Shown here in pieces: positions 17,863 through 26,925 of a stretch of 64,000 bases of DNA. Below the pieces are notes generated by a model that saw only the letters and a program-made list of their open reading frames with translations, made no database searches and was not told the origin of the DNA. This DNA comes from Flavobacteria bacterium BBFL7 (lineage in GTDB: Bacteria > Bacteroidota > Bacteroidia > Flavobacteriales > Flavobacteriaceae). Within the stretch, counting starts at the first letter, position 1, and every line of letters starts with the position of its first letter. Both the position numbers and the translations under genes were made by a program. Location: contig CH672374.1 of the NCBI GenBank assembly GCA_000153385.1, positions 1,924,544-1,988,543 on the forward strand. Reading direction: 5' to 3'.

Positions 17863-19176
17863 ATGAGTTTTAAAGACAAAATATTATCTTCTTTCATCGC
17901 TTTAGAAAATGAAGTCGATACGGAAACCTATGCACATCAATTGCGCAACGAGGCACTTGCATCATTTGAAGAGTTAGGTATTCCACAACGTAAAGAAGAA
18001 GCATATAAGTATACATCACTAAAGTCTCTGTTTAATAAGGATTATAGTCTTTTTCCAAAGAAAGAATCTGCTATTGAATATGGTGATATAAAACCTTATT
18101 TAATTCATCAAATTGATGCTTATCGCGTGATTTTTATAGATGGGATTTATAGTTCGCATTTATCTGAAACCACACATGATAAATTTGATGTATGCTTGAT
18201 GTCTAGCGCATTAAATAATCCTAAATATAGCCCTGTGATTGAGGCATATTATAATAAGTTAGCGCCTAAGGATGGACTTACTTCATTAAACACAGCATTT
18301 GCTAGAGAAGGTGCTTATATTAGTATAGGTAAAAATACAGCAGTAGAAAAGCCTATTGAAGTGGTGTATTTTTCTACAGGAAATGAGAGCACATTAATGA
18401 CACAGCCACGTAATCTAGTGGTAGTAGGAGAGAATTCTCAAGTACAAATTATTGAGCGTCATCAAAGTTTGAGTGACAATCAAGTGCTTACTAATAGTGT
18501 CACAGAAATCTTTGCAGATAAACGTGCCATGGTGGATTATTATAAAATCCAAAACGACCACCTTAACGCATCACTTATTGATCATACTAGTGTTGAGCAA
18601 AAATCAGATAGTGAAGTGCGTTTGCATACGTTCTCTTTTGGAGGTGCTTTAACTAGAAATAACTTGAATTTTTATCAACGTGGTGAGCACTGTAATTCTA
18701 TCCTTAATGGAGTTACAATTATAGAAGGGAAACAACACGTAGATCATTCTACATTAGTGCACCATACGGCACCTAATTGTGAGAGTTACCAGCAATACAA
18801 GCAAATTTTTGATGATAAAGCTGTAGGTGTCTTTAACGGTAAGGTGTTAGTAGATAAAATTGCACAAAAGATTAATGCGTTTCAACAGAATAATAATATT
18901 TTAGTTAGTGATAAGGCTACCATCAACGCAAAGCCACAACTAGAGATTTTTGCAGATGATGTAAGATGTTCGCACGGTTGTACTATTGGTCAATTAGATG
19001 AAGATGCTCTATTTTACATGCAATCTCGTGGAATAGGTAAAAAAGAAGCACGTGCTCTATTGATGTTTGCTTTTGCAAATAGCGTACTAGAAAGTGTGAA
19101 AATCCCAGAAATAAAATCTAGAATTACTAAGCTTATAGCAAAGAAGCTAGGTGTAGAGATTGGATTTGATTTATAG
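17863..19176 (+). CDS. sufD: Fe-S cluster assembly protein SufD
   Basis: A 437-residue partner of SufB in the SufBC2D scaffold. The N-terminal RKEEAYKYTSL and the C-terminal CSHGCTIGQLDEDALFYMQSRG are diagnostic. It ends just before a strong terminator that splits the SUF locus into two transcripts. Confidence 0.96.
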   Translation: MSFKDKILSSFIALENEVDTETYAHQLRNEALASFEELGIPQRKEEAYKYTSLKSLFNKDYSLFPKKESAIEYGDIKPYLIHQIDAYRVIFIDGIYSSHLSETTHDKFDVCLMSSALNNPKYSPVIEAYYNKLAPKDGLTSLNTAFAREGAYISIGKNTAVEKPIEVVYFSTGNESTLMTQPRNLVVVGENSQVQIIERHQSLSDNQVLTNSVTEIFADKRAMVDYYKIQNDHLNASLIDHTSVEQKSDSEVRLHTFSFGGALTRNNLNFYQRGEHCNSILNGVTIIEGKQHVDHSTLVHHTAPNCESYQQYKQIFDDKAVGVFNGKVLVDKIAQKINAFQQNNNILVSDKATINAKPQLEIFADDVRCSHGCTIGQLDEDALFYMQSRGIGKKEARALLMFAFANSVLESVKIPEIKSRITKLIAKKLGVEIGFDL

Positions 19177-19198
19177 AAATTGAACTCATCCATATTTT

Positions 19199-19234
19199 AA
19201 AAATGCCTTGTCTTTTGATAAGGCATTTTTTTTG
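19199..19234 (+). terminator. Terminator after sufD
   Basis: Stem AAATGCCTT/AAGGCATTT with a 10-base loop and a run of T. It separates sufABCD from the sufS unit. Confidence 0.85.
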
Positions 19235-19316
19235 AAAATCGTTTTAATATTGCGTTTTGTTATGAATTACTCTTCTAATAATTCCTTAAAAAACATCGCG
19301 TTCCCAGTCCACATCG

Positions 19317-19324
19317 TACCTTTG
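19317..19324 (+). promoter_or_regulatory. -7 element 4 bases before the sufS start
   Basis: TACCTTTG, then TAAT, then ATG. It gives sufS its own promoter after the terminator and predicts a leaderless transcript. Confidence 0.55.
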
Positions 19325-19328
19325 TAAT

Positions 19329-20543
19329 ATGTTAGATATTCAAAAAATTAGAGCTGATTTTCCTATCCTTAATCGTGAGGTAAATGGGCGACCGTTAGTT
19401 TATTTTGATAACGCTGCCACTTCTCAAAAACCACAACAGGTCATTGATAAAATTGTCGAATACTATACTTTGTATAATGCCAATATTCATCGTGGTGTGC
19501 ATGCGTTAAGTCAGGAAGCGACAGATTTATTTGAAGCTTCTAGGGAAAAAGTTAGAGCATTCTTTAATATTCCACAGACTAAACAAGTGATTTTCACATC
19601 TGGTAATACCCATAGTATTAACGCAGTTGCAAGTGGTGCGCATGTCTTTGTGCAAAAAGGTGATGAGGTAATTGTAAGTGCTGTAGAGCATCATTCTAAT
19701 ATTGTTCCTTGGCAAATGCTTTGTGAACGAGTAGGCGCTACTTTAAAAGTGATTCCTGTTTTAGATAATGGTGAGTTAGATATGAAAACCTATGAGGAAT
19801 TGCTGAATGATAAAACAGCTTTTGTGGTTGTTAATCATGTTTCTAATGCACTAGGAGTTACTAACCCAGTAGAAGAAATTATAAAAGGTGCGCATAAGCA
19901 TGGCGCAATGACTTTAATAGATGGCGCACAATCTTGTGGTCACATGAAGTTGGATATGCAAGCTATAAATGCAGACTTTTATACGATGGCAGGACATAAG
20001 ATGTGTGGACCTACTGGAATTGGGATTTTATACGGTACTGAAAAGGCGCTTAATGCACTACCACCATACCAAGGTGGAGGCGAGATGATTGACCAGGTGA
20101 CATTTGAGCATACCACTTATGCTGGTTTACCACATAAATTTGAAGCTGGAACACCTAACATTGCTGGCGGAATCGCATTAGGTGCCGCTGTAGATTATCT
20201 TAATGATGTAGGAATGGATCACATTGCTGCTTATGAACACGAGCTTTTAGTTTATGGTACTCAGCAATTAAAGACTATTGAAGGTCTTAAAATCTTTGGA
20301 GATGTCTTGAATAAGGCTGCAGTAATCAGCTTTAATGTAACCACATTGCATCCTTACGATATTGGGACTATAGTTGATAAATTAGGTATTGCGGTAAGAA
20401 CTGGGCATCATTGTGCACAACCAGTTATGGAACGTTATGAGGTTCCAGGAACCGTGAGAGCGAGTTTTGCCTTTTATAATACCAAAGAAGAAATAGATAT
20501 TATGGTACAAGCTTTGCAACGTGCAGTAAGTATGCTGTCTTAA
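19329..20543 (+). CDS. sufS: Cysteine desulfurase SufS
   Basis: A 404-residue PLP enzyme that takes sulfur from cysteine and passes it to SufE. The PLP Lys224 is in MAGHKMCGPTG and the persulfide Cys362 is in RTGHHCAQPVM. The start ATG follows its own promoter. The downstream genes (META lipoprotein, sufE, sufT, DUF2480) follow closely. Confidence 0.97.
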   Translation: MLDIQKIRADFPILNREVNGRPLVYFDNAATSQKPQQVIDKIVEYYTLYNANIHRGVHALSQEATDLFEASREKVRAFFNIPQTKQVIFTSGNTHSINAVASGAHVFVQKGDEVIVSAVEHHSNIVPWQMLCERVGATLKVIPVLDNGELDMKTYEELLNDKTAFVVVNHVSNALGVTNPVEEIIKGAHKHGAMTLIDGAQSCGHMKLDMQAINADFYTMAGHKMCGPTGIGILYGTEKALNALPPYQGGGEMIDQVTFEHTTYAGLPHKFEAGTPNIAGGIALGAAVDYLNDVGMDHIAAYEHELLVYGTQQLKTIEGLKIFGDVLNKAAVISFNVTTLHPYDIGTIVDKLGIAVRTGHHCAQPVMERYEVPGTVRASFAFYNTKEEIDIMVQALQRAVSMLS

Positions 20544-20598
20544 AGGACTTCATTATCTTTGAAGACCGCTTAATTAGTGCACTTTAAAACATATTAAA

Positions 20599-20991
20599 AT
20601 GAAAATATTTACATTACTTTTTACTTTAACGCTTTTTACTTTAACCAGTTGTGATGAACAAGATGTAGCTGGCACCTATGACGTGGTAAAGGTTGGAGAG
20701 AATGATTATTCAGAACATGATATCACATTAACCATATCTATAGGAGAAGAAAATCGCATATCTGGTAAATCAGCTTGCAATAATTATAGTGGCTCATTTG
20801 AGAGTTTAGGAAATGGAAAAGTAAGTATAGGGCCATTAATGGGAACTAAAATGATGTGCAGAGATGTACATGAGATAGAGAAAGATTATATGAGTCACCT
20901 TGCAAAAGTTGTAGAAGTAAAACCTACTAAAGATGGATTAGAGCTTTACAATGAAACGGGTAATGTAATTATAACAGCAGTAAAACAATAA
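20599..20991 (+). CDS. META-domain (HslJ-like) lipoprotein
   Basis: 130 residues with a lipoprotein signal ending in LTSCDE. The META-domain landmarks are AGTYDV, SGKSACNNYSGSF and GTKMMC. HslJ-type proteins relate to heat or antibiotic stress in E. coli. Its stop codon shares a base with the sufE start (TAATG), so it is translated with sufE even though it has no known Fe-S role. Confidence 0.85.
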   Translation: MKIFTLLFTLTLFTLTSCDEQDVAGTYDVVKVGENDYSEHDITLTISIGEENRISGKSACNNYSGSFESLGNGKVSIGPLMGTKMMCRDVHEIEKDYMSHLAKVVEVKPTKDGLELYNETGNVIITAVKQ

Positions 20992-21416
20992 TGGCTAGCA
21001 TACAAGAAATACAAAATGATATCGTAGATGAGTTTGCCATGTTCGACGACTGGATGGACCGCTATGAATATATGATTGACTTAGGGAAAAGTGTCCCAGT
21101 AATTGATGACCAGTACAAAACTGATGAAAATATTATTAAAGGTTGTCAATCTAAAGTATGGGTCCATGCAGACCTAGATGAAGATAAAGTAAAGTTTAGT
21201 GCAGACAGTGATGCTATTATAACAAAAGGAATTATAGCCATACTTATAAGAGCCTGGTCTGGACAGAAACCAGCAGACATTATTGCTGCAGATACGGCTT
21301 TTATAGATCAAATAGGTTTGAAAGAACATCTTTCACCTACTAGAGCAAATGGATTAGTTTCCATGATAAAACAACTTAAAATGTATGCAGTAGCATATCA
21401 ATCTCAATTGAGCTAA
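20991..21416 (+). CDS. sufE: SufE sulfur-acceptor protein
   Basis: A 141-residue SufE that receives persulfide from SufS and hands it to SufB. The acceptor Cys52 is in KGCQSKVWV. It overlaps the META lipoprotein gene by one base and is followed after 2 bases by sufT. Confidence 0.95.
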   Translation: MASIQEIQNDIVDEFAMFDDWMDRYEYMIDLGKSVPVIDDQYKTDENIIKGCQSKVWVHADLDEDKVKFSADSDAIITKGIIAILIRAWSGQKPADIIAADTAFIDQIGLKEHLSPTRANGLVSMIKQLKMYAVAYQSQLS

Positions 21417-21418
21417 TT

Positions 21419-21739
21419 ATGGAAGAGATCAACGGACAAGAAATAGGAGAAAAAGTAGTTAAGGTTTTAAAAACCATATATGATCCAGAAATCCCTGTAG
21501 ACATTTATGAGCTAGGTCTTATATACGACGTTATGGTAAGTAGTGATGCTGATGTTAAAATATTAATGACATTAACTTCGCCTAACTGTCCCGTGGCAGA
21601 AACGCTACCAGTAGAAGTAGAGGAAAAGGTCAAAACCCTTAAAGAGGTCAATGATGCCGAAGTGGAGATCACCTTTGATCCACCTTGGAATAAAGACCTA
21701 ATGAGTGAAGAGGCAAAGCTCGAACTAGGAATGCTTTAA
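21419..21739 (+). CDS. sufT: SUF-associated DUF59 protein (SufT-like)
   Basis: 106 residues of the MIP18/DUF59 family: the motif YDPEIPVDIYELGLIY and the conserved Cys in TSPNCPVAETLP. It acts in Fe-S cluster maturation or transfer. Packed within the sufS transcript. Confidence 0.93.
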   Translation: MEEINGQEIGEKVVKVLKTIYDPEIPVDIYELGLIYDVMVSSDADVKILMTLTSPNCPVAETLPVEVEEKVKTLKEVNDAEVEITFDPPWNKDLMSEEAKLELGML

Positions 21740-21742
21740 AAA

Positions 21743-22252
21743 ATGGAAGGCGAGATCATTAACAGAGTTGCAAACTCAAAACTTCAGGTCATCGACTTAG
21801 AAGATTATTATCCTGCAGGAGTACGCAGCGAGATTGATATATCTCAGTGGTTGATGGAAGGTATTGTGTTAGTGGAATCACGCTTTCGCGAAAGCTTAAA
21901 AAACACAGACTTTACTGCTTATAAAGATCATTATGTAGCAGTAAAATGCTCTACAGACGCCATTATACCTCAATGGGCATGGATGTTAGTACAAATGGAA
22001 TTAACTGGTATTGCTCATAAAGTAGTGCTGGGCTCATTAGAAGATTTAGAAACTAGTCTGTACAGTCCTATTATCAATCAATTAAATCTGGATCCATACA
22101 AGGATATGCCTGTAATCGTGAAAGGCTGTTCTCATAAACCAGTGCCACTTACTGCTTATATGATGATTACTGAACGCTTACATGGTGTTGCCAAATCAGT
22201 TATGTATGGTGAAGCTTGTAGTGCTGTGCCCGTTTACAAGAAAAAAAAGTAG
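21743..22252 (+). CDS. DUF2480 protein
   Basis: 169 residues of the Bacteroidota DUF2480 family, a usual companion of suf genes; function unknown. It has a hydrophilic core with IIPQWAWMLV and a Cys pair region near the end (VKGCSHKPV, GEACSAVP). The palindrome lies in frame and encodes SRFRES (21881-21895). It starts 3 bases after sufT. Confidence 0.85.
   Translation: MEGEIINRVANSKLQVIDLEDYYPAGVRSEIDISQWLMEGIVLVESRFRESLKNTDFTAYKDHYVAVKCSTDAIIPQWAWMLVQMELTGIAHKVVLGSLEDLETSLYSPIINQLNLDPYKDMPVIVKGCSHKPVPLTAYMMITERLHGVAKSVMYGEACSAVPVYKKKK
21881..21895. repeat. Dispersed palindrome, 15 of 16 bases, inside the DUF2480 gene
   Basis: CGCTTTCGCGAAAGC then T; read in the RFRES frame. Confidence 0.92.
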
Positions 22253-22264
22253 TTTATCGATAGA

Positions 22265-22298
22265 ATTGTTTTTTAAAAAGCAAACAATCCTTTTTTTT
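22265..22298 (+). terminator. Weak terminator after the sufS unit
   Basis: Stem ATTGTTT/AAACAAT followed by eight T. Confidence 0.5.
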
Positions 22299-22341
22299 AA
22301 TTTAATAGTAATTTCGTCCCATAACATTTCAATATAGTATT

Positions 22342-23268
22342 ATGAAAAAAATTATTTTACTTTTTGCATTTGCACTTTGTACAGTTAGTACTTATGCGCA
22401 AACTGAAGAAGAACTTAAGGCGTTAAAAGCGTCAAAAATGGATTCAATTGCGGCTATTCAAGGTAGAGCAAATGCTATCCAGGCACAAATAGATGCGCTT
22501 CCAGGATGGAAAACAGGTGCTTTTGGTACTATAGGAGCAAATCTATCAAGTTTTGATAAGTGGTATTCTCAAGGATCACCTAATGTGAACTCTGGTAATA
22601 TAGGTGTAACTTTAAATGGTTTTGCAAATCTTAAAAGAGAAAAATATTTCTGGAGAAATAACTTAAACGTTAACCTACAATGGGTAAAGTTTGATGACAG
22701 AGATGACGCTACAGATGATGATAGTTTTCAAGAAGCTACAGATGTTTTTAATATTCAATCTTTATATGGTTATAAGTTAAATGAAAAATTTGCTGTTTCT
22801 ACATTAGGAGAATACAGAACAACGATACTTAATAACTTTAATGATCCTGGATACCTAGATATAGGTGTAGGCGCTACATGGACACCTATTGATAATCTAG
22901 TAGTGGTAATTCACCCGTTAAACTATAATTTCGTTTTTAGTAGTGGAGACGATATTTTTGAATCATCTCTAGGTGCAAAAATAGTTGCAGATTACACAAG
23001 ACAGATTGGTGCCATTAACTTTAAAAGTAACCTATCTACTTTCCAAAGCTATAAAAGCTCTGACTTATCAAACTTTACATGGATCAACTCGTTCGGTTAT
23101 ACACTTTGGAAGAATATCGGTGTAGGTTTTGAATTTGGTTTAAGAGGAAATCATCAAGAGGCTGTAAATTTTGCAGCGACTCAAGATCCTACAGGTACAT
23201 TTGATTTTGATAATGTAGATAATGATTTACAGTCTTACTGGTTATTAGGTTTGAACTATAAGTTCTAA
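22342..23268 (+). CDS. DUF3078 outer-membrane protein
   Basis: 308 residues with a signal peptide (KKIILLFAFALCTVSTYAQ), a short coiled-coil-like stretch, and a beta-strand-rich body ending in an aromatic residue (GLNYKF), as for a barrel. The segment WKTGAFGTIGANLSSFDKWY is typical of DUF3078. Function unknown. It is flanked by terminators, so probably its own unit. Confidence 0.82.
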   Translation: MKKIILLFAFALCTVSTYAQTEEELKALKASKMDSIAAIQGRANAIQAQIDALPGWKTGAFGTIGANLSSFDKWYSQGSPNVNSGNIGVTLNGFANLKREKYFWRNNLNVNLQWVKFDDRDDATDDDSFQEATDVFNIQSLYGYKLNEKFAVSTLGEYRTTILNNFNDPGYLDIGVGATWTPIDNLVVVIHPLNYNFVFSSGDDIFESSLGAKIVADYTRQIGAINFKSNLSTFQSYKSSDLSNFTWINSFGYTLWKNIGVGFEFGLRGNHQEAVNFAATQDPTGTFDFDNVDNDLQSYWLLGLNYKF

Positions 23269-23287
23269 TCCTTATCAGATCATAAGA

Positions 23288-23320
23288 AAAAGCCCTTAAT
23301 CAATTCGATTAAGGGCTTTT
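23288..23320. terminator. Bidirectional terminator
   Basis: A 14-bp perfect stem (AAAAGCCCTTAATC and complement), loop AATTC, between convergent genes. Confidence 0.9.
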
Positions 23321-23333
23321 ATATTTAAAGACG

Positions 23334-24560
23334 TTATTCTTCTTCAGACTCTAATAATTCTTCCCAATCAGGAAATAAGAAAGCGTTATAAGGAAAACGT
23401 TTTACATGTATTTCTCTTACTTGATCATAAACTTTTTTCTTAAAGCTCTCAATGTTTTCTTTTTCAATTGCAGATATAAAAACGACGTTTTCACCCATTT
23501 TTGCCATCCAGGTACGCTTCCATTCTTCTAGAGAATAATGTGCGGTAGTTCTTTCTTCTAATAAATCCTCGGGATCATAATCCTCTGCAACGTACTGGTC
23601 AATTTTATTGAAGACCATTATGGTAGGCTTATCTACAGCGTCTATCTCGCTCAATATTTTATTTACCGATGCAATGTGATCTTCAAAACTACCATGGGCG
23701 ATATCTACAACATGTAATAGTAAATCTGATTCACGAACTTCATCAAGTGTTGACTTAAAGGATTCTACTAATTGAGTAGGCAGCTTGCGTATAAAACCTA
23801 CTGTATCAGTTAGTAAAAAAGGAAGATTTTTAACTACTACCTTACGTACGGTAGTGTCCAGTGTTGCAAACAATTTGTTCTCTGCAAAAACTTCACTTTT
23901 TGAAATGACATTCATCAATGTGCTTTTCCCTACGTTAGTGTAACCTACTAGTGCTACACGTACCATTTTACCACGGTTGCCTCGTTGAGTAGCCATTTGT
24001 TTATCGATAGTAAGTAGCTTCTTTTTAAGTAAGGTAATACGATCACGTACAATACGACGGTCGGTCTCAATTTCTGTTTCTCCAGGACCACGCATTCCTA
24101 TACCACCTTTTTGACGTTCTAAGTGTGTCCATAAACCTACTAGTCTAGGCAGTAAGTATTCATATTGAGCCAGCTCTACTTGCGTGCGAGCATAGCTAGT
24201 CTCTGCACGTTGTGCAAAAATGTCCAGAATCAGATAGGTTCTATCGATAATTTTTACCTCTAGAATTTTTTCGATATTCTTTTGTTGAGCAGGACTTAAC
24301 TCGTCATCAAATATTACGGTATCGATATTATGTGCATCCACATAAGCTTTAATGTCTTCCATTTTTCCAGATCCTAAAAAAGTTTTAGGATTTGGTTTTT
24401 GCATTTTTTGTGAAAAACGCTTGTGTATAGTCGCACCAGCTGTATAAGCTAGAAACTCTAACTCATCTAGGTACTCCGTAAGTTTTTCTTCTGACTGCTG
24501 TTGGGTAACCACTCCTACTAGAATGGCTTTTTCATATTCGTGTTTTTCTCTTTCTAACAT
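23334..24560 (-). CDS. hflX: Ribosome-associated GTPase HflX
   Basis: 408 residues. The N-terminal HflX domain has GSGKMEDIKAYV and FDDELSPAQQKNIE, followed by RGPGETEIETDRR. The G domain holds GYTNVGKST (G1), DTVGFIRKLP (G3) and FNKIDQ (G4). HflX splits stalled ribosomes under stress. A TATCTTTG element on the minus strand ends 22 bases before the ATG. Confidence 0.96.
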   Translation of the reverse strand: MLEREKHEYEKAILVGVVTQQQSEEKLTEYLDELEFLAYTAGATIHKRFSQKMQKPNPKTFLGSGKMEDIKAYVDAHNIDTVIFDDELSPAQQKNIEKILEVKIIDRTYLILDIFAQRAETSYARTQVELAQYEYLLPRLVGLWTHLERQKGGIGMRGPGETEIETDRRIVRDRITLLKKKLLTIDKQMATQRGNRGKMVRVALVGYTNVGKSTLMNVISKSEVFAENKLFATLDTTVRKVVVKNLPFLLTDTVGFIRKLPTQLVESFKSTLDEVRESDLLLHVVDIAHGSFEDHIASVNKILSEIDAVDKPTIMVFNKIDQYVAEDYDPEDLLEERTTAHYSLEEWKRTWMAKMGENVVFISAIEKENIESFKKKVYDQVREIHVKRFPYNAFLFPDWEELLESEEE

Positions 24561-24582
24561 TTATGTTTTTAAAACTATTTAA

Positions 24583-24590
24583 CAAAGATA
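24583..24590 (-). promoter_or_regulatory. Candidate -7 element for hflX
   Basis: TATCTTTG on the minus strand; a TTG lies about 24 bases upstream of it. Confidence 0.45.
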
Positions 24591-24705
24591 ACAGATTGCC
24601 TATGAGCTGCTCTACAATTAATAAAAGCTTAAAGTAATTGTTATTACCGTAAGGATAATTGTACTATGATGTATTAGATTTGAAATCCCTACAAAAATAA
24701 GAGTA

Positions 24706-25695
24706 TTGGCAATTTCACAACAGGCATTTGAACAGTATACCGTCGCATTCTACAATTTAGAAAATTTATTTGACGTTCACAATGATGAGCATATACTAGA
24801 TGAAGATTTTACCGCACAAGGCCGTAAGCAATGGACGCCTCAACGTTATCAGAAAAAATTGCAAAAACTAAGTGATGCAATTTCTAAAGTAGGCGTGCTG
24901 CAAACAGGGAAACTACCGGCAATTATCGGTGTTGCCGAAGTAGAAAATAAGAAAGTGCTTGAAGATCTTATTGAACAGCCTAAGCTTGTTAAAGGAGATT
25001 ATGGTATCATTCATTATAACAGCCCAGATGAGCGCGGTATAGATGTAGCCTTATTATATCGTAAAAAATTATTTACAGTTGAATCCTCATCGCCTATAGC
25101 GGTGGATGTTACCATGCCTAATGATGAGCCAGATCGTACTCGAGATATATTATATGTAAAAGGTTTCTTGTCTGGTATGCCGCTTCATTTATATGTGAAC
25201 CACTGGCCATCAAGAAGAGATGGTGCACAGTCTACAAATGAAAAACGTGTTACCGTTGCAAAACAGTTGATGAGTCATGTTAATAATGTAGATCCACATA
25301 ATGACCGTACTAATCAAGAAAAGCACTTATTAGAAGGAACTAATATTATAGTGATGGGTGATTTTAATGATGATCCAGAGAATGATAGTATACGTAACGA
25401 GATTTTACCATATGGATTTCAAAATGTTACAGCACCGCTTAAAAAATTTCATAGAGGTAGTTTAAATCATAATTTTAAATGGAATCTATTTGACCAGATT
25501 ATGGTTAGTGATAGTTTAATTAATGATGTGCCAGATGCTCTTTATTTCCATCAAGCAGACATTTTTGATGATATTATGTTGAGGCAATGGAAAGGTAAAT
25601 ATAGAGGACAACCAGCTCGAACTTTTGTAGGTAGAACTTATAAAGGTGGCTACTCTGACCATTTTCCTGTGTATATGATACTACGTAGGAACTAA
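24706..25695 (+). CDS. Endonuclease/exonuclease/phosphatase-fold protein, no signal peptide
   Basis: 329 residues of the EEP (DNase I-like) fold: FYNLENLFD, GVAEVENKKVLEDL (catalytic Glu), NHWPSRRDG, MGDFNDDP and the C-terminal SDHFPV. The start is TTG at 24706; a stop lies 12 codons upstream and no ATG intervenes. It lacks the signal peptide seen in its paralogue at 34318-35391, so it is either cytoplasmic or has lost export. Confidence 0.85.
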   Translation: MAISQQAFEQYTVAFYNLENLFDVHNDEHILDEDFTAQGRKQWTPQRYQKKLQKLSDAISKVGVLQTGKLPAIIGVAEVENKKVLEDLIEQPKLVKGDYGIIHYNSPDERGIDVALLYRKKLFTVESSSPIAVDVTMPNDEPDRTRDILYVKGFLSGMPLHLYVNHWPSRRDGAQSTNEKRVTVAKQLMSHVNNVDPHNDRTNQEKHLLEGTNIIVMGDFNDDPENDSIRNEILPYGFQNVTAPLKKFHRGSLNHNFKWNLFDQIMVSDSLINDVPDALYFHQADIFDDIMLRQWKGKYRGQPARTFVGRTYKGGYSDHFPVYMILRRN

Positions 25696-25866
25696 TCGAA
25701 TCCATTCATCTGTGAAAGGTTGCTTTTAATCTATAATGAAATTGTTAAACAATATAGGCAATGTATTTTTTCTATATTCGGTCCTCTAAGTGAAAAAAAG
25801 ATTTTATTGTATTGTGTTAATCTTTGACCTTTAATTGTTGATTATCAGTAAGTAGGTTATGAATTA

Positions 25867-25882
25867 CGCTTTCGCGAAAGCG
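25867..25882. repeat. Dispersed palindrome, exact, before the PorP/SprF gene
   Basis: CGCTTTCGCGAAAGCG preceded by ATTA, in a 290-base gap that otherwise shows no gene; 103 bases before the ATG. Confidence 0.95.
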
Positions 25883-25985
25883 ATATATTATAAAATCCCG
25901 GTACTATGTGAGTCCCATTTGATAGCATAGTAGTATATTTAGAACCATAAAACTAACTTGTGCAACCCAAAAAACTAACTCTATA

Positions 25986-26903
25986 ATGATGAGAAAATTA
26001 CTTGCTATGGGGATTTTCCTTGTCTTGTCTGGAACAAGCGTGCTACACGCTCAACAAGATCCTCAGTACACACAGTACATGTACAACCAAAATGTCATTA
26101 ACCCAGCATATGCTGGTACAAGAGATGGCTTAACTCTAACAACTCTTTACCGTCAACAATGGAGCGGTGTAACTGGTGCGCCAGAAACACTTACCTTTTC
26201 TGGTAGTACACCGATAGGTGATCGAGTAGGTGTAGGTCTATCTGTAATTTCTGATCAAATAGGACCAGTTAAAGAGAAAAACTTCTATGGAGATTTCTCT
26301 TATAAATTACAAGTAGGAAAGAAAACGACCTTAGCATTAGGTATTAAGGCTGGTGTGACTTTCCACGATGTGAATCTTAATTTTGTGAACACCACACAGC
26401 CAGGTGATCCATTATTTAGTGAACAACTTAATGAGCAATACTTAAATCTAGGTGCAGGAGCTTTCCTTTATGGAGATAACTGGTATACTGGTTTCTCTGT
26501 CCCTAATATGTTAAACAGTACTCACTTAGATGAGGATGGTTTAACCTTTGGTTCTGAAACACAACATTATTTCCTAACCGGTGGATATGTGTTTGATATT
26601 AATGAAAACATTAAATTAAAGCCACATGCAATGGTTAAAGGAGCTTTTGATTCTCCATTAAGCTTTGATTTGAACACAAACGTATTATTTAATAATAAGT
26701 TTGAAGTAGGTGTTTCTTACAGATATGAAGACTCTTTCAGTGGTCTAGTAGGAATGCAACTTACTGATAATGTAAAGGTAGGTTATGCATATGACCGCGT
26801 GGTATCGGACATACAGGTAGCGGCAAATTCTTCTCATGAGATCTTTTTGACCTATGACTTGAATTTCCCTCGTAAAGTGATGCAATCACCACGTTTCTTC
26901 TAA
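25986..26903 (+). CDS. PorP/SprF-family type IX secretion-associated outer-membrane protein
   Basis: 305 residues, with signal peptide ending at VLHAQ and the family hallmark QDPQYTQYMYNQNVINPAYAGT split across residues 24-46. The rest is a beta-barrel. PorP/SprF proteins sit in the outer membrane and help anchor or export type IX substrates. The OmpA-like partner follows 22 bases later. No large adhesin precedes it, which is common for SprF-type copies, so this may be the core PorP-like pair. ATG at 25986, or the adjacent ATG at 25989. Confidence 0.92.
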   Translation: MMRKLLAMGIFLVLSGTSVLHAQQDPQYTQYMYNQNVINPAYAGTRDGLTLTTLYRQQWSGVTGAPETLTFSGSTPIGDRVGVGLSVISDQIGPVKEKNFYGDFSYKLQVGKKTTLALGIKAGVTFHDVNLNFVNTTQPGDPLFSEQLNEQYLNLGAGAFLYGDNWYTGFSVPNMLNSTHLDEDGLTFGSETQHYFLTGGYVFDINENIKLKPHAMVKGAFDSPLSFDLNTNVLFNNKFEVGVSYRYEDSFSGLVGMQLTDNVKVGYAYDRVVSDIQVAANSSHEIFLTYDLNFPRKVMQSPRFF

Positions 26904-26925
26904 TAACCAGCAAAGAAAGAATATC

